Both the position numbers and the translations under genes were made by a program. Positions 1 to 9,378 of a stretch of DNA of 52,712 nt are shown here, one piece after another (within the stretch, counting starts at the first letter, position 1; each line of letters begins with the position of its first letter). A model generated the notes under the pieces. It did no database searches and was not told where the DNA came from. It saw only the letters and a list, made by a program, of their open reading frames with translations. The DNA comes from UBA9647 sp049522195 (lineage in GTDB: Bacteria > Bacteroidota > Ignavibacteria > UBA10030), in NCBI GenBank assembly GCA_049522195.1, contig JBEKOB010000028.1, positions 1-52,712 of the forward strand, written 5' to 3'.

Positions 1-125
1 ACGGGCCAATGTGTCTCTTTCACCGAGACTCAAATGACGATATGATGTCTGTTTCATGCACCTAGGATACTAAATCATCGGACACCATCCCAGGTGTTGC
101 ACTTCCTTGTAGAACTCGTGAATTC

Positions 126-162
126 GATTGTCGATTGGCGTTACACAATCGGCAATCGACAA
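126..162. repeat. Intergenic dyad repeat carrying the AATCGACAATC word
   Basis: The 11-mer GATTGTCGATT at 126-136 is the exact reverse complement of AATCGACAATC, which occurs twice at 20445-20476. Within this site TTGTCGATTG (128-137) pairs with CAATCGACAA (153-162), a perfect 10-bp stem around a 15-nt loop. It lies just beyond the 3' end of the minus-strand gene at 175-2622. There is no T-run, so a terminator role is uncertain. I see no gene in bases 1-174. Confidence 0.55.
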
Positions 163-174
163 CTCACAATACTC

Positions 175-2622
175 CTACATACTCAACCAATAGCTCACTT
201 TCAACAGAACCACATTGTCCGCCGGGAGAGTAAAAGTGTTATTGAAGCTATCGCCGAACGTGCTTTCGTATGTCCCCCGTCCACCTGCACGCGCCTGCGA
301 CCAGACAAGGTAGATGGTGCTGCCAGGTAAGTACTCCCAACGCAGGACAACATTTGAATTGAACGAAAGCTCATTGAAATCCGGTCGCGAATACAGGGGA
401 TATGAAACAAACCGATCGGGGGCAAGCAAGATTTGGTAATCCTCATACTTGCCTTTCGCGAAGAAGAGCTGGAAATACACCTGCAATGTGAGGTCTGTCG
501 TGAACACGTATGATCCCCGCGTCGTGAAGCTCCAGTTATCCGTTGTGCGATTCGCGAAGACAGAAGAAGTGGATGCCATAGACGATGACCAGGCGGGGAC
601 AATGTTGTCCGCCCAGGCAAACTCATTCTCGCGAAGCGCTCGCTGCAAATCAAACTGCACCGTGACGTTCGAGGCCGGTTTGAGTTCCAGATCACCCTGC
701 AGCGACAGGAACCGCCCCATTCGTTGGTCGGTCCCCCAGGTCATGATCACTTCTCCGACGGCGAGCTCGCGTTTGTCGGATTTCACATCGAGAGCAACAT
801 TTTGCGTGCCGGGCCTTCTGTACAAACCGTTCCCACGTGTCTCGCGGTCATCGTACTTCCCGCGGTCGAGCGTTGCGGTGCAATCGATAAACCACCAGTT
901 CGGCAGCGTGATCTGGGCGTCGAGATTGATGGAATTGATAATCTCCGCTCCATCAAAATTACGCCGAAGATGATACATCGAGCTGAGACTCCAGAGGCGT
1001 TCGAGCGAAGTGACCTCATCGTCCCGGTAGAGGATCTGTCCAATCCAGCCATAATCATTGGGGCGCCGGAAGAATCCTATGTCATCGTCGTTAAATTTCT
1101 TCCCTGTGAAATCAAAGGAAAGTGAGCCGCGCCAATGGGGACCGCCGTCCTTGCTGAAGTTAAACTTGCCCGCGGTGCCATCGATACGTGCATTGGTTGA
1201 ATCTGTCGTCCGTGATCCCGCCAGAAAACCATCCACACGGTACACACTCTCCAGAAACTTGAGGCTCCAATCCGTGCCAGCTGTCATCGCCGGCCAGCGG
1301 CCATCACGGTTCACCGACGTCACAATCATGCCTACATTCGAATTCGCCATGAAGTCCTGGCGAAGCCGGATGAGGCTGTAATTTGTCAGGGGTTCAACGA
1401 GCTCCGTTGTCCGTTTGCCGAGCGAATCCACCACCGTTGCGGTCTCTTTTCTTGTGACGGCTTCGATCGCTCCAATCGAGAGTCCGCTGGCAGTTTTCTC
1501 GGAGATCTTTGCCGCACCAAGGATGGTGGCAAATCTGGGCTGGCTCTCGATATATCCACCTGGGGGAGGATCAACATTCAGTGCCCGGCCAATGCGGCGG
1601 GAATAGAACAAGCCCGGACCCGCGGTTCCGCCAAATGTGGTATACTTAATGATCTGGGTCCCCTCAATGAAGAACGGCCGATTCTCAGGGTAGAATGTTT
1701 CATAGGTCGTGAGGTTCAAAACCGCAGGGTCCGCTTCCACCTGCCCGAAGTCCGGGTTGATCGTCGCATCGACGGTGAGCCCACTTCCGGGTCGGTATTT
1801 GAGGTCGAAGCCGGCGTTCGATGAGAACTCATGGCCATTCGGGTATCCAGGAGATATCGGCTCAAAACGCCCGCTGGCGACGACGTACGGTATGACCTGA
1901 AGATTCGCCGTGGGGGGAAGATTTTCGATGCCGACGAGATGACCGAACTTGGAGATGAACCCGCTCTCACTCTTCTTGATCATCGCCCAGAGTTGCCGCT
2001 CGTTGTTCCGTGCGATGAGCCGGATGACCTGGAGACCGAACTCAAGAGCTTCTTTTTGGGGAAAGCGGAGCGCGTGGAAAGAAATCTTGATCTCCACAAC
2101 CCACCCGCGATCGGTGATCGATGTCCGGGCATCCCAGACTGCGTCCCACGAGTGGTCAAGATCGACACCATCATTGTATTGCAGAATATCGGCTTTGAGC
2201 CCGGCGGCATTCACGATAAACTCTAAACATGTCTGGTGATCGTGGTACGTATCCAGACAAATCGAGAGGACATCCGATACAGGTTGATCGTCCCGTCGTG
2301 CAAGTCGGCCGACAATTTTCGTTGCTTCGGTATCATACATCGTGCATCCGAAGTAGATGGCATCGTTATCATAAAGGATTCGAATCTCGGTCCGTTGACT
2401 CGCAGGGGCTCCCTCATCCGGATCCTGCTGGGTGAAATCCGTGATTGGCTTTGCCAATTTCCACTCGGGCTCATTGAGCGTGCCATCAATTTTTGGAGCT
2501 ACCGGTGTTCGGACGGCAGTTGCGAATTTCGGATTGTTCCCTGCCAAGGCGCAATCGAAAAACAAGGCGATGAAAAGGAACCCCAAGAGAGATCTTCTGT
2601 GCATGGTCTTTCGGTGATTCAT
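175..2622 (-). CDS. DUF5916 outer-membrane protein with CBM9-like N-terminal domain
   Basis: This 815-residue protein has a signal peptide ending near the ALA-G site at about residue 28. A CBM9-like beta-sandwich domain follows at about 35-210, with the typical opening PKIDGTLNEPEW. The remaining ~600 residues are rich in alternating beta strands and aromatic residues, matching the DUF5916 barrel seen in many Bacteroidota. The function of DUF5916 is not known; outer-membrane location is inferred. The start is uncertain: ATG at 2622 or ATG at 2604, neither with a clear ribosome binding site. The second gives the more ordinary signal peptide (MHRRSLLGF). A terminator-like hairpin sits only 18 nt upstream of the longer start, so the gene may depend on read-through or an attenuator-like leader. 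Confidence 0.85.
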   Translation of the reverse strand: MNHRKTMHRRSLLGFLFIALFFDCALAGNNPKFATAVRTPVAPKIDGTLNEPEWKLAKPITDFTQQDPDEGAPASQRTEIRILYDNDAIYFGCTMYDTEATKIVGRLARRDDQPVSDVLSICLDTYHDHQTCLEFIVNAAGLKADILQYNDGVDLDHSWDAVWDARTSITDRGWVVEIKISFHALRFPQKEALEFGLQVIRLIARNNERQLWAMIKKSESGFISKFGHLVGIENLPPTANLQVIPYVVASGRFEPISPGYPNGHEFSSNAGFDLKYRPGSGLTVDATINPDFGQVEADPAVLNLTTYETFYPENRPFFIEGTQIIKYTTFGGTAGPGLFYSRRIGRALNVDPPPGGYIESQPRFATILGAAKISEKTASGLSIGAIEAVTRKETATVVDSLGKRTTELVEPLTNYSLIRLRQDFMANSNVGMIVTSVNRDGRWPAMTAGTDWSLKFLESVYRVDGFLAGSRTTDSTNARIDGTAGKFNFSKDGGPHWRGSLSFDFTGKKFNDDDIGFFRRPNDYGWIGQILYRDDEVTSLERLWSLSSMYHLRRNFDGAEIINSINLDAQITLPNWWFIDCTATLDRGKYDDRETRGNGLYRRPGTQNVALDVKSDKRELAVGEVIMTWGTDQRMGRFLSLQGDLELKPASNVTVQFDLQRALRENEFAWADNIVPAWSSSMASTSSVFANRTTDNWSFTTRGSYVFTTDLTLQVYFQLFFAKGKYEDYQILLAPDRFVSYPLYSRPDFNELSFNSNVVLRWEYLPGSTIYLVWSQARAGGRGTYESTFGDSFNNTFTLPADNVVLLKVSYWLSM

Positions 2623-2641
2623 GACTTGAAACTGGCAATAA

Positions 2642-2672
2642 AAAACCTCCGCTGTATGATCAGGGAGGTTTT
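2642..2672 (-). terminator. Rho-independent terminator or attenuator after pgm
   Basis: Read on the minus strand, AAAACCTCC and GGAGGTTTT form a perfect 9-bp stem with a 13-nt loop, followed by six Ts. It follows the phosphohexomutase stop (2740) but lies inside the leader of the next gene (start 2622 or 2604). It could therefore end pgm transcription and also gate the downstream gene. Confidence 0.7.
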
Positions 2673-2739
2673 GAACTCACGACGTACATCCCACTTGAAC
2701 GATACCCGGTCTCCCGATGCTTTTCAACGCGATCAGGTA

Positions 2740-4134
2740 TCAGACTTCCATTGCAGCCTTGAGGAGCGAATCGACTCTGTAAACCGAGTCAGCTTCTGCA
2801 TAGAACCTGATCAACGGTTCAGTGCCCGACGCCCGCACCAACACCCAGCCGCCGTCGAAGAACAGTTTGTAGCCATCCCCCGTCTCCACTTTTCGCACCA
2901 CCATCCCCGCGAGGCTCTTGACCCCTTTCTTGTAAGCGGCCAGCGTCTTCTGTTTTTGCTTTTCGGTCAAGTGCGCATCGATGCGGTTATAGTAATGCCA
3001 GCCGAATTCGAGCATAAGCTCCTCAACGAGCTCGCTCAGTTTGAGCTTTCGGGTCGCCATGACTTCTGCAAGCAGAAGACCAACATAGATTCCATCGCGC
3101 TCCGGCAGGTGTGCCTTCAATCCCAATCCACCGCTTTCCTCCGCGGCGATAAGGATGTTCCTCTCGGTCATGAGCCTGCAAAGATATTTAAATCCGACAG
3201 GAGTTTCATGTAGTTTCAGGCCGTATTTCAAACACATTTTGTTGATCATCTGGCTTACAGAGATCGACTTTGCGACCTCGCCAGTCTGATGTTTTTCTGT
3301 GACCAGGTATTTCAAGAGGATGGCGAAGATGCGGTGTGAATCGACAAACGTCCCGCGCTCATCAAGCGCCCCGATACGATCGGCGTCTCCGTCGGTCGCA
3401 ATCCCAATATCACAACCTTTCATTACGACAGCCGAGGCAAGGTCTTTGAGGTTCTGGGCAATTGGCTCGGGATGGCCGCCGCCAAATGACGGGTTGTATG
3501 AGCTTCGCAGCTCCGCACGCAGAGGCACAAGCTGCGACATCACGCCCATTCCAGCTCCGTACATCGCGTCGTGGGCGATCTTGATGCCCGATGACTCGAT
3601 CAACGGCAAGTCGAGTTTCGTTCTCAAATCCTCGACGTAGAAGGCGGTGAAATCCATCTTCTTGATCGTCCCCTTCACGACCAACTCATCAAACGACTTT
3701 TTACTTACTATTTTTGACTTGAGTACTTTCTTAAGCTCCTTCTCAACCTTTTCGATCATCTCGGGGTGAGCCGGGCCTCCGAAGTCTCCTTTGATTTTGA
3801 ATCCGTTGTAGCGCGCCGGGTTGTGGCTCGCGGTGATGACAATACCTCCCGCGGCCCTCAACTTCACCGTCAGCAGAGAAACCATCGGGGTCGAAGAAAT
3901 CTTGTCGGAGATGATGACCTTGATACCCCGGTTCGCGAGGACTTCCGCGGTGGTCTCCGCGAATTCCTTGCTCAGGAACCTCGAATCGTACCCAATCACA
4001 ATCCCGTTCTTGATCTTCTTGTGCCGCTTAAAGTAGTTTGCCGTCGCCAGGGCAACCTTTGCGACGTTGTCAAACGTGAAGTCGCCGGCAATGAGACCAC
4101 GCCACCCATCTGTCCCGAATTTGATTTGAGTCAT
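2740..4134 (-). CDS. Phosphoglucomutase/phosphomannomutase family protein
   Basis: An alpha-D-phosphohexomutase of 464 residues, normal for the family, which interconverts hexose 1- and 6-phosphates in the cytoplasm. All four active-site loops are visible: the phosphoserine loop TASHNPARYNG (Ser about 103), the Mg2+-binding loop DGDADR, the sugar-binding loop EESGGLG and the phosphate-binding loop RASGTEPLIRFYAEA near the C-terminus. Whether glucose, mannose or glucosamine phosphate is the substrate cannot be told from sequence alone. The N-terminus FGTDGWRG is classical. It lies 35 nt downstream of enolase on the same strand, probably co-transcribed, and a hairpin with a T-run follows it. 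Confidence 0.93.
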   Translation of the reverse strand: MTQIKFGTDGWRGLIAGDFTFDNVAKVALATANYFKRHKKIKNGIVIGYDSRFLSKEFAETTAEVLANRGIKVIISDKISSTPMVSLLTVKLRAAGGIVITASHNPARYNGFKIKGDFGGPAHPEMIEKVEKELKKVLKSKIVSKKSFDELVVKGTIKKMDFTAFYVEDLRTKLDLPLIESSGIKIAHDAMYGAGMGVMSQLVPLRAELRSSYNPSFGGGHPEPIAQNLKDLASAVVMKGCDIGIATDGDADRIGALDERGTFVDSHRIFAILLKYLVTEKHQTGEVAKSISVSQMINKMCLKYGLKLHETPVGFKYLCRLMTERNILIAAEESGGLGLKAHLPERDGIYVGLLLAEVMATRKLKLSELVEELMLEFGWHYYNRIDAHLTEKQKQKTLAAYKKGVKSLAGMVVRKVETGDGYKLFFDGGWVLVRASGTEPLIRFYAEADSVYRVDSLLKAAMEV

Positions 4135-4169
4135 ACGCTATCCATCCCGAGTCTTTGAGTATGAATATA

Positions 4170-5468
4170 TTACGCCAGCTTTTGATTCAGCGCACCGAAG
4201 CTTGCGTAGTAGCCGTTCGTATCGAGTTCTTCCTCGATCCGCATTAACTGATTGTATTTCGCGATACGATCGGTGCGGCTCGCAGATCCGGTTTTGATCA
4301 TACCGGCGTTCGTGGCAACCACGATGTCCGCAATCGTCGTATCTTCTGTTTCACCGGAACGATGACTCACGACCGCGGTGTAGCGTGCGCGCTTCGCCAT
4401 CTCGATGCAATCGAGCGTTTCAGTGAGCGTACCGATTTGATTGACCTTGACCAGAATCGAGTTCGCAACTCCAAGATCGATTCCCTTCGAGAGGTACTCG
4501 ACATTCGTCACAAAAATGTCATCACCAACAAGTTGTATCTTCTTGCCAACCGCATCTGTCAAGATTTTCCAACCTTCCCAATCATTCTCAGCCATGCCGT
4601 CTTCGAGCGACGCAATAGGATACTGCTTTGTCCATCCTTCCCAGTACTTCGCCATCTGTTCGGGTGATTTTTCGGACTTGTCAGACTTTGAGAATATGTA
4701 TTTCTTCTTGTCCTTATCGAAAAATTCGCTCGCCGCAGGATCGAGAGCGATGTAGATTTGTTCCCCTGGCTTGTAGTTCGCTTTTTGGATCGCGTCGAGG
4801 ATGACTTCCAGGGCTTCCTCGTTTGATTTCAGGTTTGGGGCGAATCCGCCCTCATCTCCCACTGCCGTGTTGTATCCCTTTTTCTTCAGAACCGACTTCA
4901 GGGAGTGGAACACTTCTGCTCCCATCCGCAATGCTTCGGCGAACGAAGGAGCGTCGATGGGCATAATCATGAATTCCTGAAAATCGACATTGTTGTCGGC
5001 GTGGCTGCCGCCGTTCAGAATGTTCATCATCGGGACGGGCAGAATCTTCGCGTTCGTGCCTCCGATATAACGATACAGGGGAACGTGGAGAGACTGTGCT
5101 GCCGCCTTCGCGACCGCAAGCGAAACACCCAGGATAGCATTCGCACCAAGCTTTCCCTTGTTGGGTGTCCCGTCGAGGGCGATCATCATCTTGTCGATCC
5201 CGACCTGGTCGGTCGTTTCAAAGCCCACAACCTCTTCAGCGAGCACACCGTTCACGTTTTCCACAGCCTTCAATACGCCCTTGCCGCCGTAACGGGCCTT
5301 GTCGCCGTCGCGCAGTTCAACCGCCTCGTTTTCACCGGTGGAGGCGCCGCTGGGCACAGCCGCCCTGCTGATGGTGCCATCTTCCAGTGATACTTCTACT
5401 TCAAGCGTTGGGTTACCGCGCGAATCAAGGATTTCACGCGCCCAGACATCCGTAATTGTCGTTTTCAT
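4170..5468 (-). CDS. eno: Enolase (phosphopyruvate hydratase)
   Basis: Converts 2-phosphoglycerate to phosphoenolpyruvate in glycolysis and gluconeogenesis. The 432 residues are typical of bacterial enolase. Visible signatures include the N-terminal AREILDSRGNPT, SGASTGENEA, the loop GDEGGFAPNL, the catalytic-base region LVKVNQIGTLTET and the SHRSGETED segment. The ATG at 5468 has a good ribosome binding site (GGAG, 6 nt upstream). Phosphohexomutase follows after 35 nt. A candidate promoter overlaps the stop codon of the upstream membrane peptidase gene. Confidence 0.98.
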   Translation of the reverse strand: MKTTITDVWAREILDSRGNPTLEVEVSLEDGTISRAAVPSGASTGENEAVELRDGDKARYGGKGVLKAVENVNGVLAEEVVGFETTDQVGIDKMMIALDGTPNKGKLGANAILGVSLAVAKAAAQSLHVPLYRYIGGTNAKILPVPMMNILNGGSHADNNVDFQEFMIMPIDAPSFAEALRMGAEVFHSLKSVLKKKGYNTAVGDEGGFAPNLKSNEEALEVILDAIQKANYKPGEQIYIALDPAASEFFDKDKKKYIFSKSDKSEKSPEQMAKYWEGWTKQYPIASLEDGMAENDWEGWKILTDAVGKKIQLVGDDIFVTNVEYLSKGIDLGVANSILVKVNQIGTLTETLDCIEMAKRARYTAVVSHRSGETEDTTIADIVVATNAGMIKTGSASRTDRIAKYNQLMRIEEELDTNGYYASFGALNQKLA

Positions 5469-5532
5469 TTTATTCTCCAGGAGTTTTCGTCAGAATAGCG
5501 AGTTCGGTATGAAGGGTACAACATTGGACGGC

Positions 5533-5561
5533 AATTAAGCCAAAAATTGTGGGAAAATCAA
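5533..5561 (-). promoter_or_regulatory. Candidate sigma70-type promoter for eno
   Basis: On the minus strand TTGATT (5556-5561) is followed after 17 nt by TTAATT (5533-5538), about 60 nt before the enolase start. The -10 match is only partial, and the -35 overlaps the end of the upstream coding region. The call rests on spacing and position only. Confidence 0.35.
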
Positions 5562-7810
5562 TTGAATCTGGTCCTAAAAGATTCCACCCAGTCACAGAGG
5601 CGGATCTTCTCTTCGATCTCAACGCTATGAACATCGCGATAGAGGTGATTGAGTGACTGCCAGTAGTAAATCTTCGCTTTCTCATATTTGCCGATTGCGA
5701 ACGATAGCTGTCCAAGCCGGCGCTGTCTGGCAAGTTCAAGAACGGGTGTCCTCCAAGGCGGGATACCATCAAGCAACTGCACTGCGTCCTCGTACTGTTC
5801 CTTGAGGATCTTCTCTCGTGCGAGAAGGTACTTGACGATAGGCTCTTTGGGATGTTGAACTGCCAGTTTCTCGAGTGCTTGAACTCTGACTGAATCCTCT
5901 GAAGAATCCAGGAAGTACGATTTCAATTCCCTCGCGAGATCGGGATTGAGAAGGATCTCAAGGCGAAGAGCCAGTGTCTCATCCCAACCCGATGAGAGAT
6001 GAGAACGAAGAAGTTCGGAATACACCTTCATCGCGCTCTCGAGGGAATCCACACCCCACAGCGCGTCTCCCAGCGAGAGCTTCAATGTGAGGAACGAAGG
6101 ACCGGCGATGCTGTCTCGCAGCTGTCCCTCAGTAAAAGCGATTGCTTCCGGAAACATTCCGAGTCGAAGCAGTGCCGCAGATTTCTGGTAGACGGCGTCG
6201 GCGCTTACCGTGTGTCCGAGTGATTTGTCCGCCGACGCCAGGGCTTCGACAAATTTCCGTTGCGCCAGCAAGCCGCGCGTTTCCTTGTTCAGGTTTGCGA
6301 TCACACGCGCACATTCCTTGCCGAAGATTGACCGGCGCTTGAACAGGTACTCCGCCTTCGCGAGATCGGCGTCCCCGAACCGGAAAGCGGTCATGGTTCT
6401 TCGCCACTCTTGCAGGAGCACCTGGAGGGACCTGCCATACAGCGTCTCGAATTCCCCCGTGCTATAGAGCACTTTGAACCGCCGCATGCCGTAGCGGTCG
6501 ATCAGGAACCGACAGAACGAACCGGCGAGTGTATAGCTGACGCCTGCCGGCGCCTTCATAAAGCCCGAGAGTGAGAACAGGCTGCTGACATCAGGCGCAT
6601 TGCCAGCGGCGAAGGCCATACCCGCGAGCCGGTTGATGGGCTCTTCGTATTCCATTCGTTCCACTGCTACCGCAAGCCCTTCGATGAGTCCCGAATTCAC
6701 GCCAACCCTTAACAGCGGGAATCCAAACTCTGCTGCCAGGACATGGACGAGCTCGTGCTTCAGTGATCCATCGAGATCGCCGAGATTCATATGCAGCTGC
6801 GAAAGCCACGGCTTCGCGAAGTTTGTCCCCGCGGCGCCAATGAGTCTTCCCTTTTGATCGGAAGATGCATAGAGAAACGTATGGATTTTTTTGGCCGGTC
6901 GAACACGGAGTGTCCGGACAAGCTGGTCGTAATAGAATTCGTGGAGCAGGGCAACCTGCTGAAGACGCAGACCTTTCAACGAGGAATCAGGATAGGAGAT
7001 CACAAAATGCTCGGTCTCGGTTTTTCCCCCGAGCGAACTCTCAATAGAGGACTCCGAGGAAGAAAGGCCGAGGCGGTCGCTGAACACATACAGCAACCCC
7101 GTAGCAACAAGAAGTGCGAGTGAGATATATTGCGTCGAGTTCGATTTGCCAGTCGGCGCATCCACCACATCACCCATCCTCCGCTTCCGGATGGCGATTG
7201 CCTCCAGGATGAGGAACGCGCTGAACGCAAGAGTGCCGATCCTGTACAAAATCAAGTGATCGACGACTTCGAGGGTCTCATCATACGTCAGGCCGGCAAA
7301 AAAGCCGAGGACCGGGTTGAATGCAAATATCTGAGGACGAGTGAGGGTGACGTACGCAATCTGCGAGAGGATCAGTAACCAGCTCAGCACAAAGATCGTT
7401 TTTTTCCATCGCTTGAGAGACATGACGATGAGGAAGGAGAAAGCGTTGGCAAAGAGAACAGCGGGAATGACAATGAGAAGGAACAGAATTGCTCCCTGGA
7501 TGAACGAGCAGTTCTTGACGACGAACGCATTCAACGTCATCACAATAAACGGTACAAACAGGGGCACGAGTGCAAGAGCAATCGATTGAACAAGGAATGG
7601 CCTTGCCTCTGGTTGTGCCGGACCAGAGCTTTTGTTCCAGAGCGAAATGGTAAGCAGTCCTGCTGCCAGGCTCCAAACAAGCGCGATCAATACCGAGAAC
7701 TCGTATCCGAGATAATTGAAGAGGGGAACCTGTGTAAGGCCCAGAGAAATTAAGAGCAGCAGAATGACCGCTGCCTTGTGCGACCAGTAGGAAAACACCG
7801 CTCTGACCAT
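5558..7810 (-). CDS. Multi-pass membrane protein with peptidase MA-like domain and TPR-like repeats
   Basis: About 750 residues in three parts. Residues 1-250 contain roughly seven hydrophobic membrane segments. Residues 265-400 form a gluzincin-like metallopeptidase domain with the zinc motif HELVH (about 352-356) and a downstream Glu in GLIEGLAVAVE that could be the third ligand; this resembles the Pfam peptidase MA-like group. The C-terminal ~330 residues are helical and look like degenerate TPR repeats. The substrate is unknown; an envelope protease is inferred. ATG at 7810 is preferred over GTG at 7816, though neither has a ribosome binding site. The stop codon overlaps the candidate enolase promoter. 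Confidence 0.85.
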   Translation of the reverse strand: MVRAVFSYWSHKAAVILLLLISLGLTQVPLFNYLGYEFSVLIALVWSLAAGLLTISLWNKSSGPAQPEARPFLVQSIALALVPLFVPFIVMTLNAFVVKNCSFIQGAILFLLIVIPAVLFANAFSFLIVMSLKRWKKTIFVLSWLLILSQIAYVTLTRPQIFAFNPVLGFFAGLTYDETLEVVDHLILYRIGTLAFSAFLILEAIAIRKRRMGDVVDAPTGKSNSTQYISLALLVATGLLYVFSDRLGLSSSESSIESSLGGKTETEHFVISYPDSSLKGLRLQQVALLHEFYYDQLVRTLRVRPAKKIHTFLYASSDQKGRLIGAAGTNFAKPWLSQLHMNLGDLDGSLKHELVHVLAAEFGFPLLRVGVNSGLIEGLAVAVERMEYEEPINRLAGMAFAAGNAPDVSSLFSLSGFMKAPAGVSYTLAGSFCRFLIDRYGMRRFKVLYSTGEFETLYGRSLQVLLQEWRRTMTAFRFGDADLAKAEYLFKRRSIFGKECARVIANLNKETRGLLAQRKFVEALASADKSLGHTVSADAVYQKSAALLRLGMFPEAIAFTEGQLRDSIAGPSFLTLKLSLGDALWGVDSLESAMKVYSELLRSHLSSGWDETLALRLEILLNPDLARELKSYFLDSSEDSVRVQALEKLAVQHPKEPIVKYLLAREKILKEQYEDAVQLLDGIPPWRTPVLELARQRRLGQLSFAIGKYEKAKIYYWQSLNHLYRDVHSVEIEEKIRLCDWVESFRTRFN

Positions 7811-7865
7811 CGCCACGTTAGGAAAGGAGAATTCGAAAGAAGAAATTAGAATGCAGTGGAAAGAT

Positions 7866-7938
7866 TCTCACGCAAAGTTGATAATAGAAGTGACACTTCT
7901 TCATTTCCTTTAGTACGACTTAGCGTCTTTGCGTGAGA
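7866..7938. repeat. Nested inverted repeat between murA and the membrane peptidase gene
   Basis: TCTCACGCAAAG (7866-7877) and CTTTGCGTGAGA (7927-7938) are perfect 12-bp inverted arms 49 nt apart. Inside lies a second dyad, AGAAGTG-A-CACTTCT (7886-7900). The stretch 7811-7959 holds no gene. It may be a small palindromic mobile repeat or a regulatory or transcript-end structure. Confidence 0.6.
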
Positions 7939-7959
7939 TAAGAGTTTTCGGCCGCGCCT

Positions 7960-9351
7960 CTAGAACTCTTCTCCGCTGGCACGTTCGATATCAGCGCCAA
8001 GCTGAGAGAGTTTTTTTTCTATCTGCTCGTAGCCGCGATCGAGGTGGTACACTCGCAACACTTCAGTGGTCCCCTCGGCAGCAAGTCCTGCGAGGATTAA
8101 TGACGCACTCGCTCTCAAGTCCGTCGACATGACCTTTGCGCCGGTCAGGCGCTCGACGCCGACAACCGTAGCAATATTTTCTTTGACAGTGACATCGGCA
8201 CCGAGTCGAATCAGCTCCGGCACATGCATAAAGCGATCGGAATAGATGGTCTCAGTAACAATGCTGGTTCCCTTCGCGAGGCTCATCAATGCAATCCATT
8301 GGGCTTGCATATCGGTAGGGAATCCGGAATAGATCGAGGTCGTGACGTTGACCGGCCGGATGGTCTCGGGAGGAACGATTTCCACAAAGTCTTTTCCAAG
8401 TGTGAGCTGAGCGCCGACATCTTCCAGCTTCGTCGTCACTGCACTCAGATGCGAAGGATTACATTTCTCCACGCGGACCGAGCTTCCCTTATCCCCAGCC
8501 AGAGCTGCAGCAATCAGAAGCGTGCCTGTCTCGATTCTATCCGGGATTGTGACACAATCAGCCGGATGAAGCGTGTCCACCCCTTCGATCTCAAGGTGGT
8601 TCGTGCCAACACCATCGATCTTTGCCCCCATGCAAACCAGGAAATCGCCAAGCGCCGCAATTTCCGGTTCCATTGCGGCATTATCGATGACGGTCGTTCC
8701 CTGCGCGAGAACGGCGGCCATCATCACATTCCCCGTCGCCCCTACGCTTGAGACATCGAAAACGATTCTCGCCCCGCGTAATCTCTTCGCTTTCGCTTTG
8801 ATATAGCCCCCTTCAAGCTCGATGTGGGCACCGAGCTTCCGCAATCCTTCAATATGAAGGTTGACCGGTCGTGGTCCCCATGCACAGCCGCCAGGGAGCG
8901 AGACATCCGCCTGTCCAAACCGCCCTACCAACGGTCCCAGCACATAGATGGAGGCACGCATTTTTTTCACGTGTTCGTACGGCGCCTCGAAACTCGTCAC
9001 TTCTGAAGCATCGATACGCAGGGTGTGGTCGGTGCGGCTGATCTTCAACCCCATAGTCTCCAGCAATCGGGACATGGTTGTCACATCCCGTAGCATGGGA
9101 GTGCGGTGAAGGTTGTAGACTCCTGAAGCGAGGAGAGTTGCCGGCATCAACACGAGCGAAGCATTTTTTGCGCCGCTTACTTCGACAGTGCCTCGTAGTT
9201 TTTTTCCGCCACGAATAATGAATTTATCCACGCTGGGCCTTAAGGGTTTGGGAACCTGGGCGGTCGTTTCGGTTTGCAGTGAAAATATAACCGATAAACG
9301 AGTGAAAGGCAAAGAGAGGTCTTGCCTGATGTCGCCTTGTATTTCGTTCAT
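7960..9351 (-). CDS. murA: UDP-N-acetylglucosamine 1-carboxyvinyltransferase MurA
   Basis: Catalyses the first committed step of peptidoglycan synthesis, transferring enolpyruvate from PEP to UDP-GlcNAc in the cytoplasm. The catalytic Cys is present in GGCAWGPRPVNLH (residue 156 from this start, 116 from the shorter one), which is the residue targeted by fosfomycin. The conserved opening KFIIRGGKKLRGTVEVSGAKN begins only at residue 43. Two starts are possible: ATG at 9351 with a strong AGGA site, or GTG at 9231 with AAGG 6 nt upstream. The latter gives 423 residues, the usual family length. The first 40 residues resemble nothing in MurA, so the shorter form may be the real protein. Confidence 0.96.
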   Translation of the reverse strand: MNEIQGDIRQDLSLPFTRLSVIFSLQTETTAQVPKPLRPSVDKFIIRGGKKLRGTVEVSGAKNASLVLMPATLLASGVYNLHRTPMLRDVTTMSRLLETMGLKISRTDHTLRIDASEVTSFEAPYEHVKKMRASIYVLGPLVGRFGQADVSLPGGCAWGPRPVNLHIEGLRKLGAHIELEGGYIKAKAKRLRGARIVFDVSSVGATGNVMMAAVLAQGTTVIDNAAMEPEIAALGDFLVCMGAKIDGVGTNHLEIEGVDTLHPADCVTIPDRIETGTLLIAAALAGDKGSSVRVEKCNPSHLSAVTTKLEDVGAQLTLGKDFVEIVPPETIRPVNVTTSIYSGFPTDMQAQWIALMSLAKGTSIVTETIYSDRFMHVPELIRLGADVTVKENIATVVGVERLTGAKVMSTDLRASASLILAGLAAEGTTEVLRVYHLDRGYEQIEKKLSQLGADIERASGEEF

Positions 9352-9378
9352 TTTCTTCCTACACTTTTGGGGAGAGTA

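Noticed and set aside
2236..3213. 325-codon open frame on the plus strand antisense to the DUF5916 and phosphohexomutase genes
   Set aside because: It runs across two well-supported minus-strand genes and their terminator and has no recognisable domain; it is a frame shadow.
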